Shown piece after piece: positions 12,501-22,936 of a stretch of DNA of 64,000 nt. The stretch is from Phlebopus portentosus (Eukaryota; Basidiomycota; Agaricomycetes; Boletales; Boletinellaceae). The stretch's first letter is position 1. Each line of letters starts with the position of its first letter. The translations under genes were made by a program, and so were the position numbers. The notes under the pieces are model-generated. The model was not told the DNA's origin and did not search any database. It saw only the letters and a list, made by a program, of their open reading frames with translations. The DNA lies in the NCBI GenBank assembly GCA_037892935.1, contig JAYXKI010000011.1, positions 1,240,001 through 1,304,000 on the forward strand, given 5' to 3'.

Positions 12501-12687
12501 GAAAAGGAACCTTGAACTTTTGGTTGGCGTCCACCGGCGGAGTGGACACAAATGAACCTGAACGGACAGGGCTCGTGCCAGAGGAATCATCGAGCTCGCC
12601 TTCCTCCGGAGACGATGTGGCCCTGCGTTTTGAAGGCGGGCCGTCTGTGTCCCTTGGCGCAGGACGCTTCGTCGTCGTGCTCGACAT
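9574..12687 (-). CDS. BUR1: Cyclin-dependent kinase of the CDK9/BUR1 type with RS-rich N-terminus
   Basis: On the minus strand, ATG 12687-12685 ([18 protein letters not shown]) begins a ~430-residue Arg/Ser/Asp-rich, low-complexity extension. The kinase domain follows: [19 protein letters not shown] (glycine loop), [20 protein letters not shown] (catalytic Lys plus a PSTAIRE-like helix), [13 protein letters not shown] (catalytic loop), [10 protein letters not shown] (DFG), [19 protein letters not shown], then a C-terminal Pro/Gln-rich tail ending at TAG 9574-9576. At least six introns interrupt it; one is 11243-11311. The [12 protein letters not shown] segment matches fungal Cdk9/Bur1 rather than CTK1/CDK12. 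The RS-rich extension itself recalls CDK12/13, so a mixed architecture is worth noting. Expected role: phosphorylation of RNA polymerase II CTD and Spt5 with a T-type cyclin. Confidence 0.85.
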
Positions 12688-13197
12688 GGTTGGTGGTCGT
12701 CGAAAGCCAGGCTCAGCGCAAGCGCAAGACTCAAGACGCCTCAAATCCGGTCATGTGATACATACGCATTACATAACATAATTCAGCTCTACGTAAGTCG
12801 TAATACTACACATAAGTAAGTAATACATACTCAAAGGCTATTGTCCGCCAGCCGACTGAAATAAATTCTGTAAGTAGTGAACTCCAGGTCCGTCGATATT
12901 TTAATCAATAAGAGTATTCCAGAATATAGAACAAATTGTCCGAATCGTACAAGAGTCATCCCTGTGCCTTCCAGGCTGGTGCGAACCGGAACGAAGTCCA
13001 CAAGTCCATTCAAAGTCCAAGAGGAGGAAAACGAATAAAAACGAAAAATGAATACAGGTGAAAGGGCCGAGCAACGATCCAGACCAATGCAGTAGGTCCT
13101 GTCAGTAGCTTTCTGACGGAAACCATGCTTTGATGGTCTCGTTCTTGTTGCTAATACTCAAAGGTAAGCACAGCAAGAACCTCAGGTAGAGTGACAC
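12688..13197. other. Intergenic region between two minus-strand genes
   Basis: No gene is supported. It would contain the kinase promoter and 5' leader, and the 3' end of the Zn2Cys6 gene. AT-rich near 12780-12930. Confidence 0.5.
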
Positions 13198-15188
13198 TCA
13201 CTGATCAAATTCATAGAAGTCAGGCGCGTGGCTGGGCAGGGCGATGTATGGCACATCAACCTCCATCGAGTATCCTTCCAGCTCAACCTTTGTCTGTGCG
13301 ACGACGTCGCAAGGCCAACAGCTTGCTAACGACATTGCGTCTCGGGACGTGCCTAGCGAGTCGCAGTCAAACGCCCCGCTAGGCACATCAAACATCCTTT
13401 CACTGCCTCCTGCAAGAATAGGACAGGCTTGGATGCTTTGATTGTGCCACGTCTGATGAGCGTATCCACCGCCAAATGTCGAATCGGAAGGTCGAAACTT
13501 GCTAGGATCGGATGATACGCAGTCTGGGACGACTGGCGCATTGTCCACGAGATCAGGAGCGAGCGAAGGCACAGCGAGCGAGCTTCCATCCGAAGGCAAT
13601 TCTTTCCTATCGACTGTCCGTATTTCCCATCCATCCTGTGGCGCCTCCAGCGAGCCCTGTGCATGAATAAGTTCGTAAGACAAAATTTCTTCGCGACCTT
13701 CAAGGTCAATTTCGGAAGAACTAAAGGCGGTCTGTGATCCAATTGAAGCCGTGCGTAGAAGAAGGGTCCGATAAGACGTCCGGTTGCTTTCGGATACAAG
13801 ATGATCGTCGCCTTCTGCGCCTTCTGCGCCGTTCTCGGGAAAGGTTATCAAGGGATCCAGCAACGCGCCTGGAAACCCACGAGCATCTTTACCTTCCATG
13901 GAAGCTCTCGTCACTCGGTGTTCCCGGTAGGCTCGGAGTCTATGTCCAGCTGCAGTATGCGATGATGAGCGAGACGATCCAATTGTGCTATGCCTTCTCC
14001 TCAGTTCAGCGCCCCTGCTTTGAATACTCACGCTGGTAGCGTGTGATCCGCAACTAAAGTGTAGCGCAAACATCAGAATCGAAGTATTGAAAATTGGAAA
14101 ACGCGCCGAAGAATGGAAGGTGTGACTTACTCCGTGTTTCTTCGAACCCGAGCTCTATTCTGGGAACTCTGGGTCTGGGAATCGATGCGGTTAGGCTTGG
14201 CTAAGGCAGAACGGACATCAATTGTAGTAATCGCCATATCTTTCTCGTTAATCGAGTTGTCTAACTTGATCTGTTTCGACTCCGAGGCATAGATGCACGT
14301 CAGCCCGCGTGTAGCGCACCGAGCGCAAGACGGTCGAGAGCCGCTGCACTACATGGGAAAAGGTTCGGTGAATCTGAGTGGTGTCTCTTTCCATCCTAGT
14401 GTGCCGATCAGGCTCACCTTCGCTTTCCTCTCGCGACATTTCTCGCACGCCTGGCCAGTGCGCTGATACTTGAGAGGCGTCGGAGAACGCAGAAAGACGC
14501 ACTTTCCTTCAGGACCGGGCAGCGTACCCTCTCTGTATCCGTAGTACGTCGGACCCCAAGAGATGTCGTACGGAATAAGGTCCCACACGTCCTCTGAGTC
14601 AGCATCTTCTTCCGATTCGCCACCTTCCTCAGAGTCAAGATCAGGCGAAGGTGAATCAAGAACAGGTGTCATAGACGGAAAGACGGATATACCCTGTGGA
14701 ATGGAACTCGCGGCGATCCCTGAGCAAGGGTTCTTCCTACTTGACTGAGATATGTATATTCCAGCCAGAGAAGAAGGGACTTCCTGAGAAGCGGTAGATT
14801 GTTTCGACCAGGGTAGCAAGAATGAGTCGCTGACAGCACTGTCGAGCGGGTTGACGGAAACGAATGAAGGAGAGACTGTGGGGATTTCAAGAGACCGGGA
14901 ATGTTTATGCCCCAGGGATCGAACAGATCCATCGGGCTGAGATCTGACTCCAGTAGTATCAATACGTTGCACGGAAGGACAAGAGATACGGGGTGACACG
15001 ATCAAGCAAGACTCGATTGGAGATAATGGTGGACTCGCTATCTCGATGTAATTGAGCAAGTGAGCTGTAAGGGACTGGATGGACTTACATTCGAGCGGAG
15101 GAATGCTGATGCCCTTCAGGGTTGGTAATCGTACGGGAAAAGATTGGGCCAGGTCTTGAGGCGCAAGACTTGGTGGAGCGCCGTACAT
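13198..15188 (-). CDS. Zn(II)2Cys6 binuclear cluster transcription factor
   Basis: On the minus strand the frame from ATG 15188-15186 (MYGAPPSLAPQDL) runs through a Ser/Pro-rich region of ~230 residues with an acidic patch. It reaches YQRTGQACEKCRERKAK, then across intron 14349-14417 continues CSGSRPSCARCATRGLTCIY. The six cysteines CxxC-x6-C...CxxC-x6-C define the fungal zinc cluster. At least one more intron lies near 14045-14170, and a ~270-residue C-terminal region ends EFDQ with its stop at 13198-13200. The zinc cluster sits mid-protein rather than at the N-terminus, as in several basidiomycete regulators. A start further upstream (15302) is possible but would begin in a less protein-like stretch. 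Target genes unknown. Confidence 0.8.
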
Positions 15189-15302
15189 GGCAAGTCGAGG
15201 AACGAGGACCAGGCAAAGACGCAGGGTTATGAGATGAGATGACTTTCGGAAGCAACCCGTTGCCAGCAGGTGAAGAAAGGGCGGCGCTGGTTTATGCCGC
15301 AC

Positions 15303-18300
15303 CGCCGAGAACGAACAAAGCGGGGAGGGCTGGAAACCATTGTCGCAGTCGGCCGATTTTTATAGGCGGGTGCAAACTCAAAAGGCAAAGATGGATTGGT
15401 TGAGCACTTCTAGAAGAATTTGTATAGAGAACCTTGATTACAGAACGTTGCGTGGCGACAACAAACCACATCAAGGTTTTTCTTGCCCATCGCAATCGCC
15501 GACTCCCGATCAAGAGAAGTCCCTTCGCGACCTATTCCTTTTAATCTCCGAGTGAGTTCAAATACTACGTCCACGGAACGTTGACAATTTCGTCTTTAGT
15601 TCTTATTCCATGCCTACAATACGACTCTGGAATACAATCTTCACGCGTACGGTCCTGCTTCCTGTCCACTCTCCTGCTCAGAAATAGGTTGTGGACCATC
15701 GTCGTAAAGGGACACGATGTAATGTGAAACAAGCAACATATGCTGTACGCTCTTCAAGGCTAGCGTCGCGACTGGTCTTGACCCGTTCTGAATTAGAGTC
15801 TATTGATGAGAATGACCGCTACTAACAGAAGCGTGGCGTCACGAAGCACGCACGAGGAATGACTGATCCGTCTTGTGATCTTATTTCTACCGATTCCACT
15901 CTATATGAACGGAACACGGAATCAAAAGCTCCTCCTACATCTCTCGCCAATGAAGTCTGGCGGAACCGTCTCAAGGGAACCTGCGGCCGATTATAGATGA
16001 GGGGTACAAAGAAGCTATTCTGTGGGAGCTTTGGTCGGATTAGGGAGAATCGAGCTTGGCCGATGACCGCACGTTGAAGGTTAAGGCTACAAAAAAAAAG
16101 TCCAAGACTAGTACAGAGCAGACACTTTCAATCAGTTCATGCAAGACCCTGTTGCCATCCCGCCATCTTCGGATATCCGTTTGATGAAACGGGTATTACC
16201 GAGGCGAGTTTCTTCAGTGTATCTTACTGACGCACGACTCGAGCTCAAGCGCACAACGGGTCCAAGGATTTCGAGCCGGAAGGGCTCAAAGTACTTTGCA
16301 CGCGCCGTCAATTGCCGTCGTACTAGCTACTTTGATCACAGTCCAGAAGCTCACGAAATCGCCGACCACCTTCTACAAGCCGGCGGATTTTATATTTGAG
16401 TTTTAGAGCTTGTCTGAAACATGGCGTTTTCCATTCCGACCAATAATCAGATGGTCATGCTGTGGGAGAACGGCGCGAAGAAAAAGACAAATCCGTGTCT
16501 TCCATGGTGTCGTTGCACTCGACCGTGGTGATATTCAGCTCCCGAGCAGAAGCGATTGAAGCAGCCCATGGAATGAATTTCCGGTTCGCGAGAAAGGTCG
16601 ACTGGTCAGACAAGGATAAAATTTGCCATAGCAATTTCGCCCTTTGGCTGGTTCCATGCCCGCACTTACTGAAATCGTTGCGGACGATTCCTACGATTTC
16701 GCAAAATGGACAAGATGAGCGCAAGAGCTGACACAGCCTCATATCAACATGGGAGTGGTGAGCGGGCAGGCTCAAACACGTAACTAGGTACGATTGCCAA
16801 TGACCGGGAATTTGCGACAATCTGTTCATCCATAGACTTTACTTTGTCTGGATGAATTCTTCGGTAACATTAGAAAGATGCTTTCTCTCTATTCGAGATG
16901 CACCGGAAGAATTAGCAGGACACGGCACTGGACACGGCACTGGATATGGAAGTGTCGATACATGCACTTCTCCGGCACTGTAGAATACAGTCTTCAAGCA
17001 AGAGGATGGCCGGAGTGTCGTTCCCCTTTCGTCCTTCAGGACAGATTAGAGGGTACGCCGGACATCACTTTCTTTCCTGATTATTCCAGATATCCCTTCG
17101 GCAAATGAAAGCTACCAGATAAGCCAGGGGCGACAATCTACCGTGACAAGATGAGAAAAAAATGGTAGGCGTCGAAAAGCAGATATCAGCACGCACCGTT
17201 TTATTGCGTAAGAATTATAAGACGGTCCCGCAGAACTTCTCGTGGACGGCAGTCTACCTAACTAGGGACGTCCGTCCGTTAAGATGATCTGGAATGGAAG
17301 CATCTTGCGGTCAATATCGTTTTCGATGTGAAAGTCAAGTCCGAAGCGGAGATGCGAACCTCGTGTATACGGCAAAGTGAACCCCACTGCTAAGACGACT
17401 GATTCCGCAGAATTCCGAAGGTACTCGACCTATTGGCATCCCCAAGTCTTGAAGTTTGTCCTTCTTTCGGATATATTCCCAAGGGATCTCCTAAGACAGG
17501 TTCTAAAGAAGCAATTGGTGGGAATATCGAAGACGCGTAATCGGCAGCAATTATCCGTTGTGGTACACGGAATCATAGTTGACCAGCACTGAAGTTTCCT
17601 TTGAAAGCATTACAAAATAGATCCGATGGCATGGGTCATCAACATAATAAGGAACACCAATACTTCTGATTCCCCATGTTGGAAGGGCGCCAAAATCCAG
17701 ATGAAAGAAATAGCCCGATACAACTCAAAGGCAGCAGGAAGTTCCCAATGAGCGGAAAATCAGAAGATTTCGCTGACAAGTTTCGCTGACAAGTTTCGCT
17801 GACAGATTTCACCGACTACTGATTGAATCGGGCCGAGTCTCGTCAAGATGCAACTTGGAACGGAAACAGTTGCTAACCGCGGCACAGTCTGATGCATCCG
17901 AGTTATTTTCGCCCGAAATGCATCACACTTACGGTTTGGCTCTGACGACCTGTGTCTCGAGACCCTGTCGTAGGAGACAATGAAGATAATTGAGCTCTAA
18001 AAGGAAGGCGTCGTATAAATACCATGCAGCATGACGTAACTCAGTAGCCTCTTGTGGCATCGTGAAAATCCCGACGACGACAAAGGAAAACAGATCAATT
18101 ATGAGGCAGCAACGATTGTAGGTACAGTCGAGACCGGGATTAATCCCCCTGAGGCAGATCAGATATTTCCTATCGGAGCAGAACATACGCTTCACCTGCT
18201 ACCTGTGCTCTTACAAACTGACATTTGGTTCCACCGACACGGCACGCATGCTGACCAGATCGATCATTGGACAATTTTCGCGCAAGTCATCCAATTACCT

Positions 18301-18594
18301 ATATAGTTCCAAACTCAACCCTAATCCCTTTAATGCAATGCAACACTGTTCATCTAACTACAAGGTAAGCAGGAACGACGTCACGACGTGTACACGTGTT
18401 ACTTACGGTCGCTGAGACGGAGACGGAGCCAACTCGACGCGCAACTTTATAGGACACTCTCCCGAAATCTGTATCCGATGCAAAAGGAACACTATACGAT
18501 ATAGGACGACCTCAGAGGGATGTCGCCGAGAATACGAGGGCAGTACAGACGTAAACACGAGGTAGAATTCAGCAAAGGGAATAAACATTGCTTG
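15303..18594. other. Gene-poor stretch, about 3.3 kb, no supported gene
   Basis: Only short ORFs without motifs are present (for example 16455-16829 minus, 124 codons; 17929-18195 minus). I found no exon chain resembling a known family. Base composition resembles the gene-rich part and no long repeat is present, so an undetected small gene or non-coding RNA cannot be excluded. Confidence 0.4.
17768..17806. repeat. 13-bp tandem repeat (TTTCGCTGACAAG), three copies
   Basis: TTTCGCTGACAAG is repeated head to tail, the last copy degenerate (TTTCGCTGACAGA). A short minisatellite of no evident function. Confidence 0.7.
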
Positions 18595-19144
18595 TCAAGA
18601 CGTAGGATCGTGCAGTACAGCCAGGAGATATCGTTCGTCTACGAATGGAGAATCACGATTCAAGTAAAAACAGGACGAAACGCATCATTCACCTGGGGAA
18701 ATCATCAACTCGTGCCTTTTGGTGCGAATGCGCATGAAGCGGAGTTCATCCTAGTCATCTTATCAGTTGTTTGCGAAGCCAGTAAGAAGGGTGATCTCGA
18801 CACACTGCATCACCTCCGTCTACCCCAACTGACTCGAGGCCACTGTGCACGGCCTCGACAATTTTGCTGACTACGGCTGCATATCTTCGACCTTGTTCTC
18901 CTTCAAACACGACTCCCGAGTGACGGATGATTTTAACAGGCGCGGCACGGGATAGCAGCAGATACCCCAATACAGTGCGATGCGACGAAAGCATGGAGAG
19001 AGTCTGCTCCAGCTCTACGGGGAAACCTGCTTTGTGAGAGGGCTTTGTCGAGAGACCGGGCCTGGGTGGGGGTCGCTGATGTAATCGGTCTCTCGACGAT
19101 CGTCGAGAGACGCCGAGCCCGCTTACCGTAAGCGAAGGGTCCAC
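18595..19144 (-). CDS. Roadblock/LC7-type dynein light chain-like protein
   Basis: On the minus strand an exon encodes PVELEQTLSMLSSHRTVLGY, LLLSRAAPVKIIRHSG and VVFEGEQGRRYAAVV. An intron (donor after GGDA, GTGTGT...TAG) leads to DELRFMRIRTKRHELMIS. A second intron leads to DERYLLAVLHDPTS and TGA 18597-18595. The pattern matches roadblock/LC7 light chains, which dimerise and link dynein intermediate chains to cargo. The 5' end is uncertain: the open frame reaches about 19144 but starts at GTG. A splice acceptor (ACATCAG) before RPPPRPGLSTKPS suggests the true first exon lies further upstream, possibly disturbed by the repeat-rich DNA there. Confidence 0.75.
19088..19111. repeat. Perfect 24-bp palindrome
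   Basis: GTCTCTCGACGA is followed directly by its reverse complement TCGTCGAGAGAC. A partial third copy (TCGAGAGACCG) lies about 35 bp upstream near 19049. It lies in or beside the 5' part of the roadblock gene. It could be a binding site for a dimeric regulator or a replication/excision scar. Confidence 0.8.
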
Positions 19145-19202
19145 CTGCCCCTTACGGTGAAGCCGCCTCGGCCCCGCTTAGCAAGCCCTCCTGAGCCCCT
19201 CG

Positions 19203-19305
19203 GAGGGCGTGCCGTCGACCTCTGTGACGCGCACGCCCTCTTTCGAGCAGCTGGGCCGGCCGCGGGCGAGGAGAGTGTGGGCCGTGCAACACGGCCCACA
19301 CTCTC
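19203..19305. repeat. Two strong hairpins in GC-rich DNA
   Basis: Hairpin 1: GAGGGCGTGC at 19203-19212 pairs with GCACGCCCTC at 19230-19239 (10-bp stem). Hairpin 2: GAGAGTGTGGGCCGTG at 19271-19286 pairs perfectly with 19290-19305 across a 3-nt loop (16-bp stem). A CT-rich tract follows immediately. They may mark an element end or a transcription end; no family assigned. Confidence 0.75.
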
Positions 19306-19324
19306 ACACTCTCTTACTTCCTCG

Positions 19325-19400
19325 CGCTTTCTTTTACTTTACTTCGCTTTACTTTACTTTACTTTACTTTACTTTACTTTACTTTACTTTACTTTCCTTT
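19325..19400 (+). repeat. TTTAC microsatellite
   Basis: About ten near-perfect copies of the pentamer CTTTA/TTTAC, with variant units at both ends (CTTCG, CTTTC). Confidence 0.85.
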
Positions 19401-19647
19401 GCTTTACTTCCTTACTTCTTCGCACACCCACGGCCGGCCGCGCGCCTCTCTGCGTGCCCTCCCTCTGCCCACCACGGACGACGACGACGTTCCCAAGTTC
19501 AAGGTCATTCTCTAGCACTTCTCAAGGTAAGTCCGACGAACACATACACACACACACGCTGTGTGCTCACTCCTATTCTAGGTATGCACACTCTTTGCTT
19601 TGCTTCTTGATCAACACCGTTCATCTTGCTGAGATTCGACGTGATAT

Positions 19648-20190
19648 CCACAGACCCCGTCATGTCGACGTTCTCCTCAAGCCGTCTCGCTCTCGCTGGC
19701 TCGCCGCCGCCGTCCACAGACCCCGTCATGTCGACATTCTCCTCGAGCCGTCTTGCTCTCGCTGGCTCGCCGCCGCCGTCCACAGACCCCGTCATGTCGA
19801 CATTCTCCTCGAGCCGTCTCGCTCTCGCTGGCTCACCGCCGCCTCTCTCCGGACTGCCGATGGCCTCCACCGTGGCTGCGAGCGGCCTTCTCGTGCGCGA
19901 CAGAAGATCGTTGTCGTCAGATGCGGCACAGGAACCGGAGCTGGAGCTTCTTCCGTAACAATCTGCGCTCGTCCTGGCTAGTACGTCGCGTCGCGAGGCT
20001 GCCTCATTTAATCTCCCGGGACCCCGTCATGTCGACATTCTCCTCAAGCCGTCTCGCTCTCGCTGGCTCACCGCCGCCTCTCTCCGGACCGCCGATGGTC
20101 TCCACCGTGGCTGCGAGTGGCCTTCTCGCGCGCGACAGAAGATCGTTGTCGTCAGATTGTGACGCAAGAACCGGGGCTGGAGCTTCTTCC
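19648..20190 (+). repeat. 66-bp tandem repeats and a larger duplicated block
   Basis: A 66-bp unit beginning CCACAGACCCCGTCATGTCG occurs three times in tandem at 19648, 19714 and 19780. A fourth partial unit at about 20020 is followed by a second copy of the block GCCGATGG...GACAGAAGATCGTTGTCGTC first seen at 19856-19920. All three forward frames stay open because 66 is a multiple of three. Frame 2 reads MSTFSSSRLALAGSPPP per unit, which looks the most protein-like. No other support for coding. Confidence 0.75.
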
Positions 20191-20242
20191 GCAACAAAGT
20201 ACGCTCGTCCTCCTCACTACCACAACTTCAACTTCCTTCCCT

Positions 20243-20475
20243 GACACTTGTCCACGGGGCGGCGAAGGCTTCGACAACTGTCTCGTAAATCACTTCGTTC
20301 AGGAATTCGAGCGCAAGAACAAGAAGGGTATGTATTTGATCATGATGAATGTAGGATGATATTTCCCCTTTTCTTAGATCTCTTACTTGCGAACGTGCGA
20401 TGCGATCAACTCGCTCTACGAGGGTATCGACTTCTACACCTCGATCGTCCGTGTTTGCTTCAAACAGTTGTCCCT
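20243..20475 (+). pseudogene. Decayed HSP70 fragment
   Basis: The frame at 20243-20327 reads DTCPRGGEGFDN then CLVNHFVQEFERKNKK, closely matching the GDTHLGGEDFDNRLVNHFV region of cytosolic HSP70. It ends at a GTATGT donor, and after a ~50-nt intron (20328-20377) continues LRTCDA...SLYEGIDFYTSI, matching the HSP70 segment about 60 residues further on. The ATPase domain before and the remainder after are missing, and residues between LRTC and SLYEG are deleted. It is a gene relic that still keeps an intron, so it is not a processed retrocopy. Confidence 0.7.
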
Positions 20476-20573
20476 GCCTACCTTACGCCATCAGGCCTTG
20501 CCTCGTAATTCCCCACAAGATCGCTAAGGGACCTTTGCCGCGTTTGGTGGCCTTGTCGTTTCTCAGGAGCAGT

Positions 20574-20621
20574 GTATGGTCGTCCCTGCTGCTCCATGTA
20601 TGGTCGTCCCTGCTGCTCCTC
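20574..20621 (+). repeat. 24-bp tandem duplication
   Basis: GTATGGTCGTCCCTGCTGCT plus CCAT/CCTC occurs twice in tandem (20574-20597, 20598-20621). Small, of unknown role. Confidence 0.75.
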
Positions 20622-21007
20622 GACTCGCACCTGTGACTCTCCGTCAGTGGGTGCCTTCAAATGTCTCACGCTATTCTGTGTGCGCAGAAGGTACGTGTGC
20701 CATGCCATGCTTGCTCTGTTTCACACCGCTCACTCTCCGACCGAAGCTTCAGAAGAAATACATGGATGATGTACAGTCTCGCATCAGATCTTCCTTTGGG
20801 ATATGGCAGCACTGCTTGCAGGACCCCTGGGGTGCTACTTGCATTGCGCTGAGATCAAATGCATGACTTGGCTGGCCCCGGGGGTAATGCGAGTGAGGTG
20901 CTGAGAAGGCATGGTGCACACGACTCACTCAAGAACACTATGTTCTACATGTGAGCACCTATGTAGACGATGTGCATGTACATATATAGATATACTTAGT
21001 AACTGGT

Positions 21008-21027
21008 GAGCCGTGCACGCACGGCTC
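21008..21027. repeat. 20-bp hairpin upstream of the split gene
   Basis: GAGCCGTGC and GCACGGCTC form a 9-bp stem with a 2-nt centre, about 80 bp upstream of ATG 21108. Confidence 0.6.
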
Positions 21028-21107
21028 TTGTCTCACTTCCACAACATCAACTCGTACTCGACCTCAGTGCTTTGGGGCACATTGCATTTCCATCCCAGCA
21101 CACTGCC

Positions 21108-21392
21108 ATGTCTACACACCAGTCTTTTGTCCCTCCATCAACTGCGCATCAGCTCAATCATGCCAACCTGAATGAACTCAAGTTCTGGGCCCGTAAAATC
21201 AATGAAGCCTCAATGCAGCTCTCTGGCACAAAGCCTATCAAGTCTCTCAGTGTCAGGAAGGAGGCTCTGGCTCAGGCTCTGGCTGATCATCTTGGGATTG
21301 ACCTCTCTGCTCCCATGGCTGCAGATCTCCCTCTGGATGCCACAGATGTTAAGCCTGATGTCTCCAACATCGAGGCTTCAAGGCAACATCCA
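21108..21392 (+). pseudogene. 5' part of an unknown gene split by Gypsy-A
   Basis: ATG 21108 opens MSTHQSFVPPSTAHQLNHAN then LNELKFWARKINEASMQLSG and VRKEALAQALADHLGID. The Leu-Lys spacing vaguely recalls a SAP-like DNA-binding helix pair, but I do not claim the family. The frame runs into Gypsy-A sequence at about 21393. A matching 3' portion resumes at about 34894. The bases before the break can be read ACATCCAGCAGG (frame N-I-Q-Q) and after it CAGCAGGCCCAGTATGAC (Q-Q-A-Q-Y-D). This suggests the original gene was continuous, with a one-base shift or a small intron near the junction. Confidence 0.6.
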
Positions 21393-21446
21393 GCAGGACG
21401 CGACGAAAGGGAGGACCCATACGATTTACAGCAAGGACTAGCTGGA

Positions 21447-22202
21447 ATGCACATTGGACATACTCCTCCACCTGAGCGAAGCTACGTGCAGATGGAAGAA
21501 TGGAACATCGCAAGATACGTAGAACTCCTACAGAAGAGACGATATCGACATAGTGCAACCAGACGCTTTGTTCATGAAAGCCTAGTTTGTACAAACTGCT
21601 ATTTGGCATACCAAAGGAGTTGAGTTCTTTCGGAGTGGCTCCTCAAGAACTTCGTGGAGCACTTAGTAACTAGGGAAGGGGCCGATGTCAAGATTCGGCA
21701 TAAATCCGGACCCTTAGAACGAACGTTTGACCAACCATTGCCGAACCGCGGAATGAGCGCATACGATCACGAGGTATCTATATGGCTCGGCGACAGGGAT
21801 ATCTATGCACTGAAGGTTGGCGTGAGAGCTTGGATCAATCAGCATCGTCACCAGACCTTGTGTCGAAATACTGCAGTGGAAGTCGATTGGCCAATCTATT
21901 ACAGTGCGCCATCGGACGTCGAAAGTCTTATCGAAGAAGCAACGGATCGAATGCTAGAAGCATGGGAACGATCGGAAGAAGGGGTTATTACAGTCAACGA
22001 ATGGCGCGAGACGAATCACCTGGAAAGAAGATACAGGTTAACGTCGGGTACCGGGCTACAATTCTCCGACATCGATATCGCGGCAAGGCACAGAAGGGTA
22101 TCTGCCAAATATACACAGCCGCCGAGGTTAATCTCCGAAGATCAGCAGGGGTTGCCAATCCAGAATTCTGAGATAATGGTCAGCCCTATGATGGAAGACT
22201 AA
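21447..22202 (+). pseudogene. LTR-encoded protein, 5' copy (one TGA)
   Basis: Same frame as the intact copy at 34051-34806. It is broken once, at TGA 21621-21623, where the other copy has TGG (Trp): a direct G-to-A change. The remaining frame stays open to the shared C-terminus SPMMED. See the intact copy for motifs. Confidence 0.7.
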
Positions 22203-22546
22203 CGGCATAAGCTCGGTCGGAGTAACGGAGCGCCGGCGAAGCGAGATCGCGGCACATGGAAGAAGTCTCTCGTGGGAGGATTGGCGTTAAGGATTAACAT
22301 GTGATAGGAACCAAGTTTGATAGAAGCCTGGGGAAAGCTTCTTCGGAACGGAAGGAAATTTGGGCCTGCCTAATAGGGAAGGAAGTAGTCAGTGGTGCAA
22401 CCAGGAGTTTCGGTAGCACCACCAGAGTTGTCAGTGGTACTACAGACTCAAGAGAGTAGTAGTGACACCAGCTGAAACACATTGTCCTAACCAATGGCGA
22501 GGCATGGTCGGTAGTATTTGGTAGTCGGTAGTATTCAGTAGAAACT

Positions 22547-22557
22547 TTATTTAAGGC
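22547..22557 (+). promoter_or_regulatory. Candidate Gypsy-A LTR TATA region
   Basis: TTTATTTAAGG precedes GCGCCAGCTGAGCGGGG and a pyrimidine-rich stretch, as expected for a U3/R boundary. Motif only. Confidence 0.35.
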
Positions 22558-22936
22558 GCCAGCTGAGCGGGGTGTTGTCCCTCAGCAAAATTATTTTGTA
22601 TTCTCAATCATAACTGTACCCCTTTGATTGAACCTCTGCTCTACTGCTGGGTCAAGCTTGAACCTATAGCTCGCTTCTTAGTAGTACATCTAACCTTTGC
22701 TACTCTACTCTCCAATTATACATTGTCAGAAGGAGGAAGCAGGGACTTGTTCTGGTACGCTCGGACTGACCACCTCATCCGAAAACGCTGGTCCTAACAT
22801 TATAATTTTGCTCCAATCCTGGGATAATCAATCTTGCTGTTTCATAGTGCAATACCCACTATCGATCAGTAAGTATTGCTCTGCCCTGGGAGGGTTTCTT
22901 CTGTGCCTGTTAATACAATTAGCTGATCACCGATAA

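Larger units (their letters stand above)
21393..22799 (+). repeat. Gypsy-A 5' LTR (5'-truncated)
   Basis: Sequence 21400-22294 is repeated at 34004-34895 with only scattered, mostly transition, differences. It continues past the repeat through a promoter-like stretch (TTTATTTAAGG at 22547-22557) and an LTR-like end CTAACA at 22794-22799. The start TGTTACG seen in the 3' copy is absent, so about 200 bp are missing at the left edge. Estimated full LTR length is ~1.6 kb. Confidence 0.6.

Noticed and set aside
11755..12781. Plus-strand ORFs of 75-144 codons opposite the kinase gene
   Set aside because: Antisense shadows of the low-complexity RS-rich exon.
13734..14039. Plus-strand ORF opposite the Zn2Cys6 gene
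   Set aside because: Shadow of the minus-strand coding exon; no motif.
16455..16829. 124-codon minus-strand ORF as a gene
   Set aside because: No recognisable domain, no splice-linked exons and no promoter evidence; kept only as part of a gene-poor stretch.
19157..20244. Long plus-strand ORFs of 274 and 163 codons
   Set aside because: They stay open because of tandem repeats whose unit length is divisible by three and high GC; no independent support.
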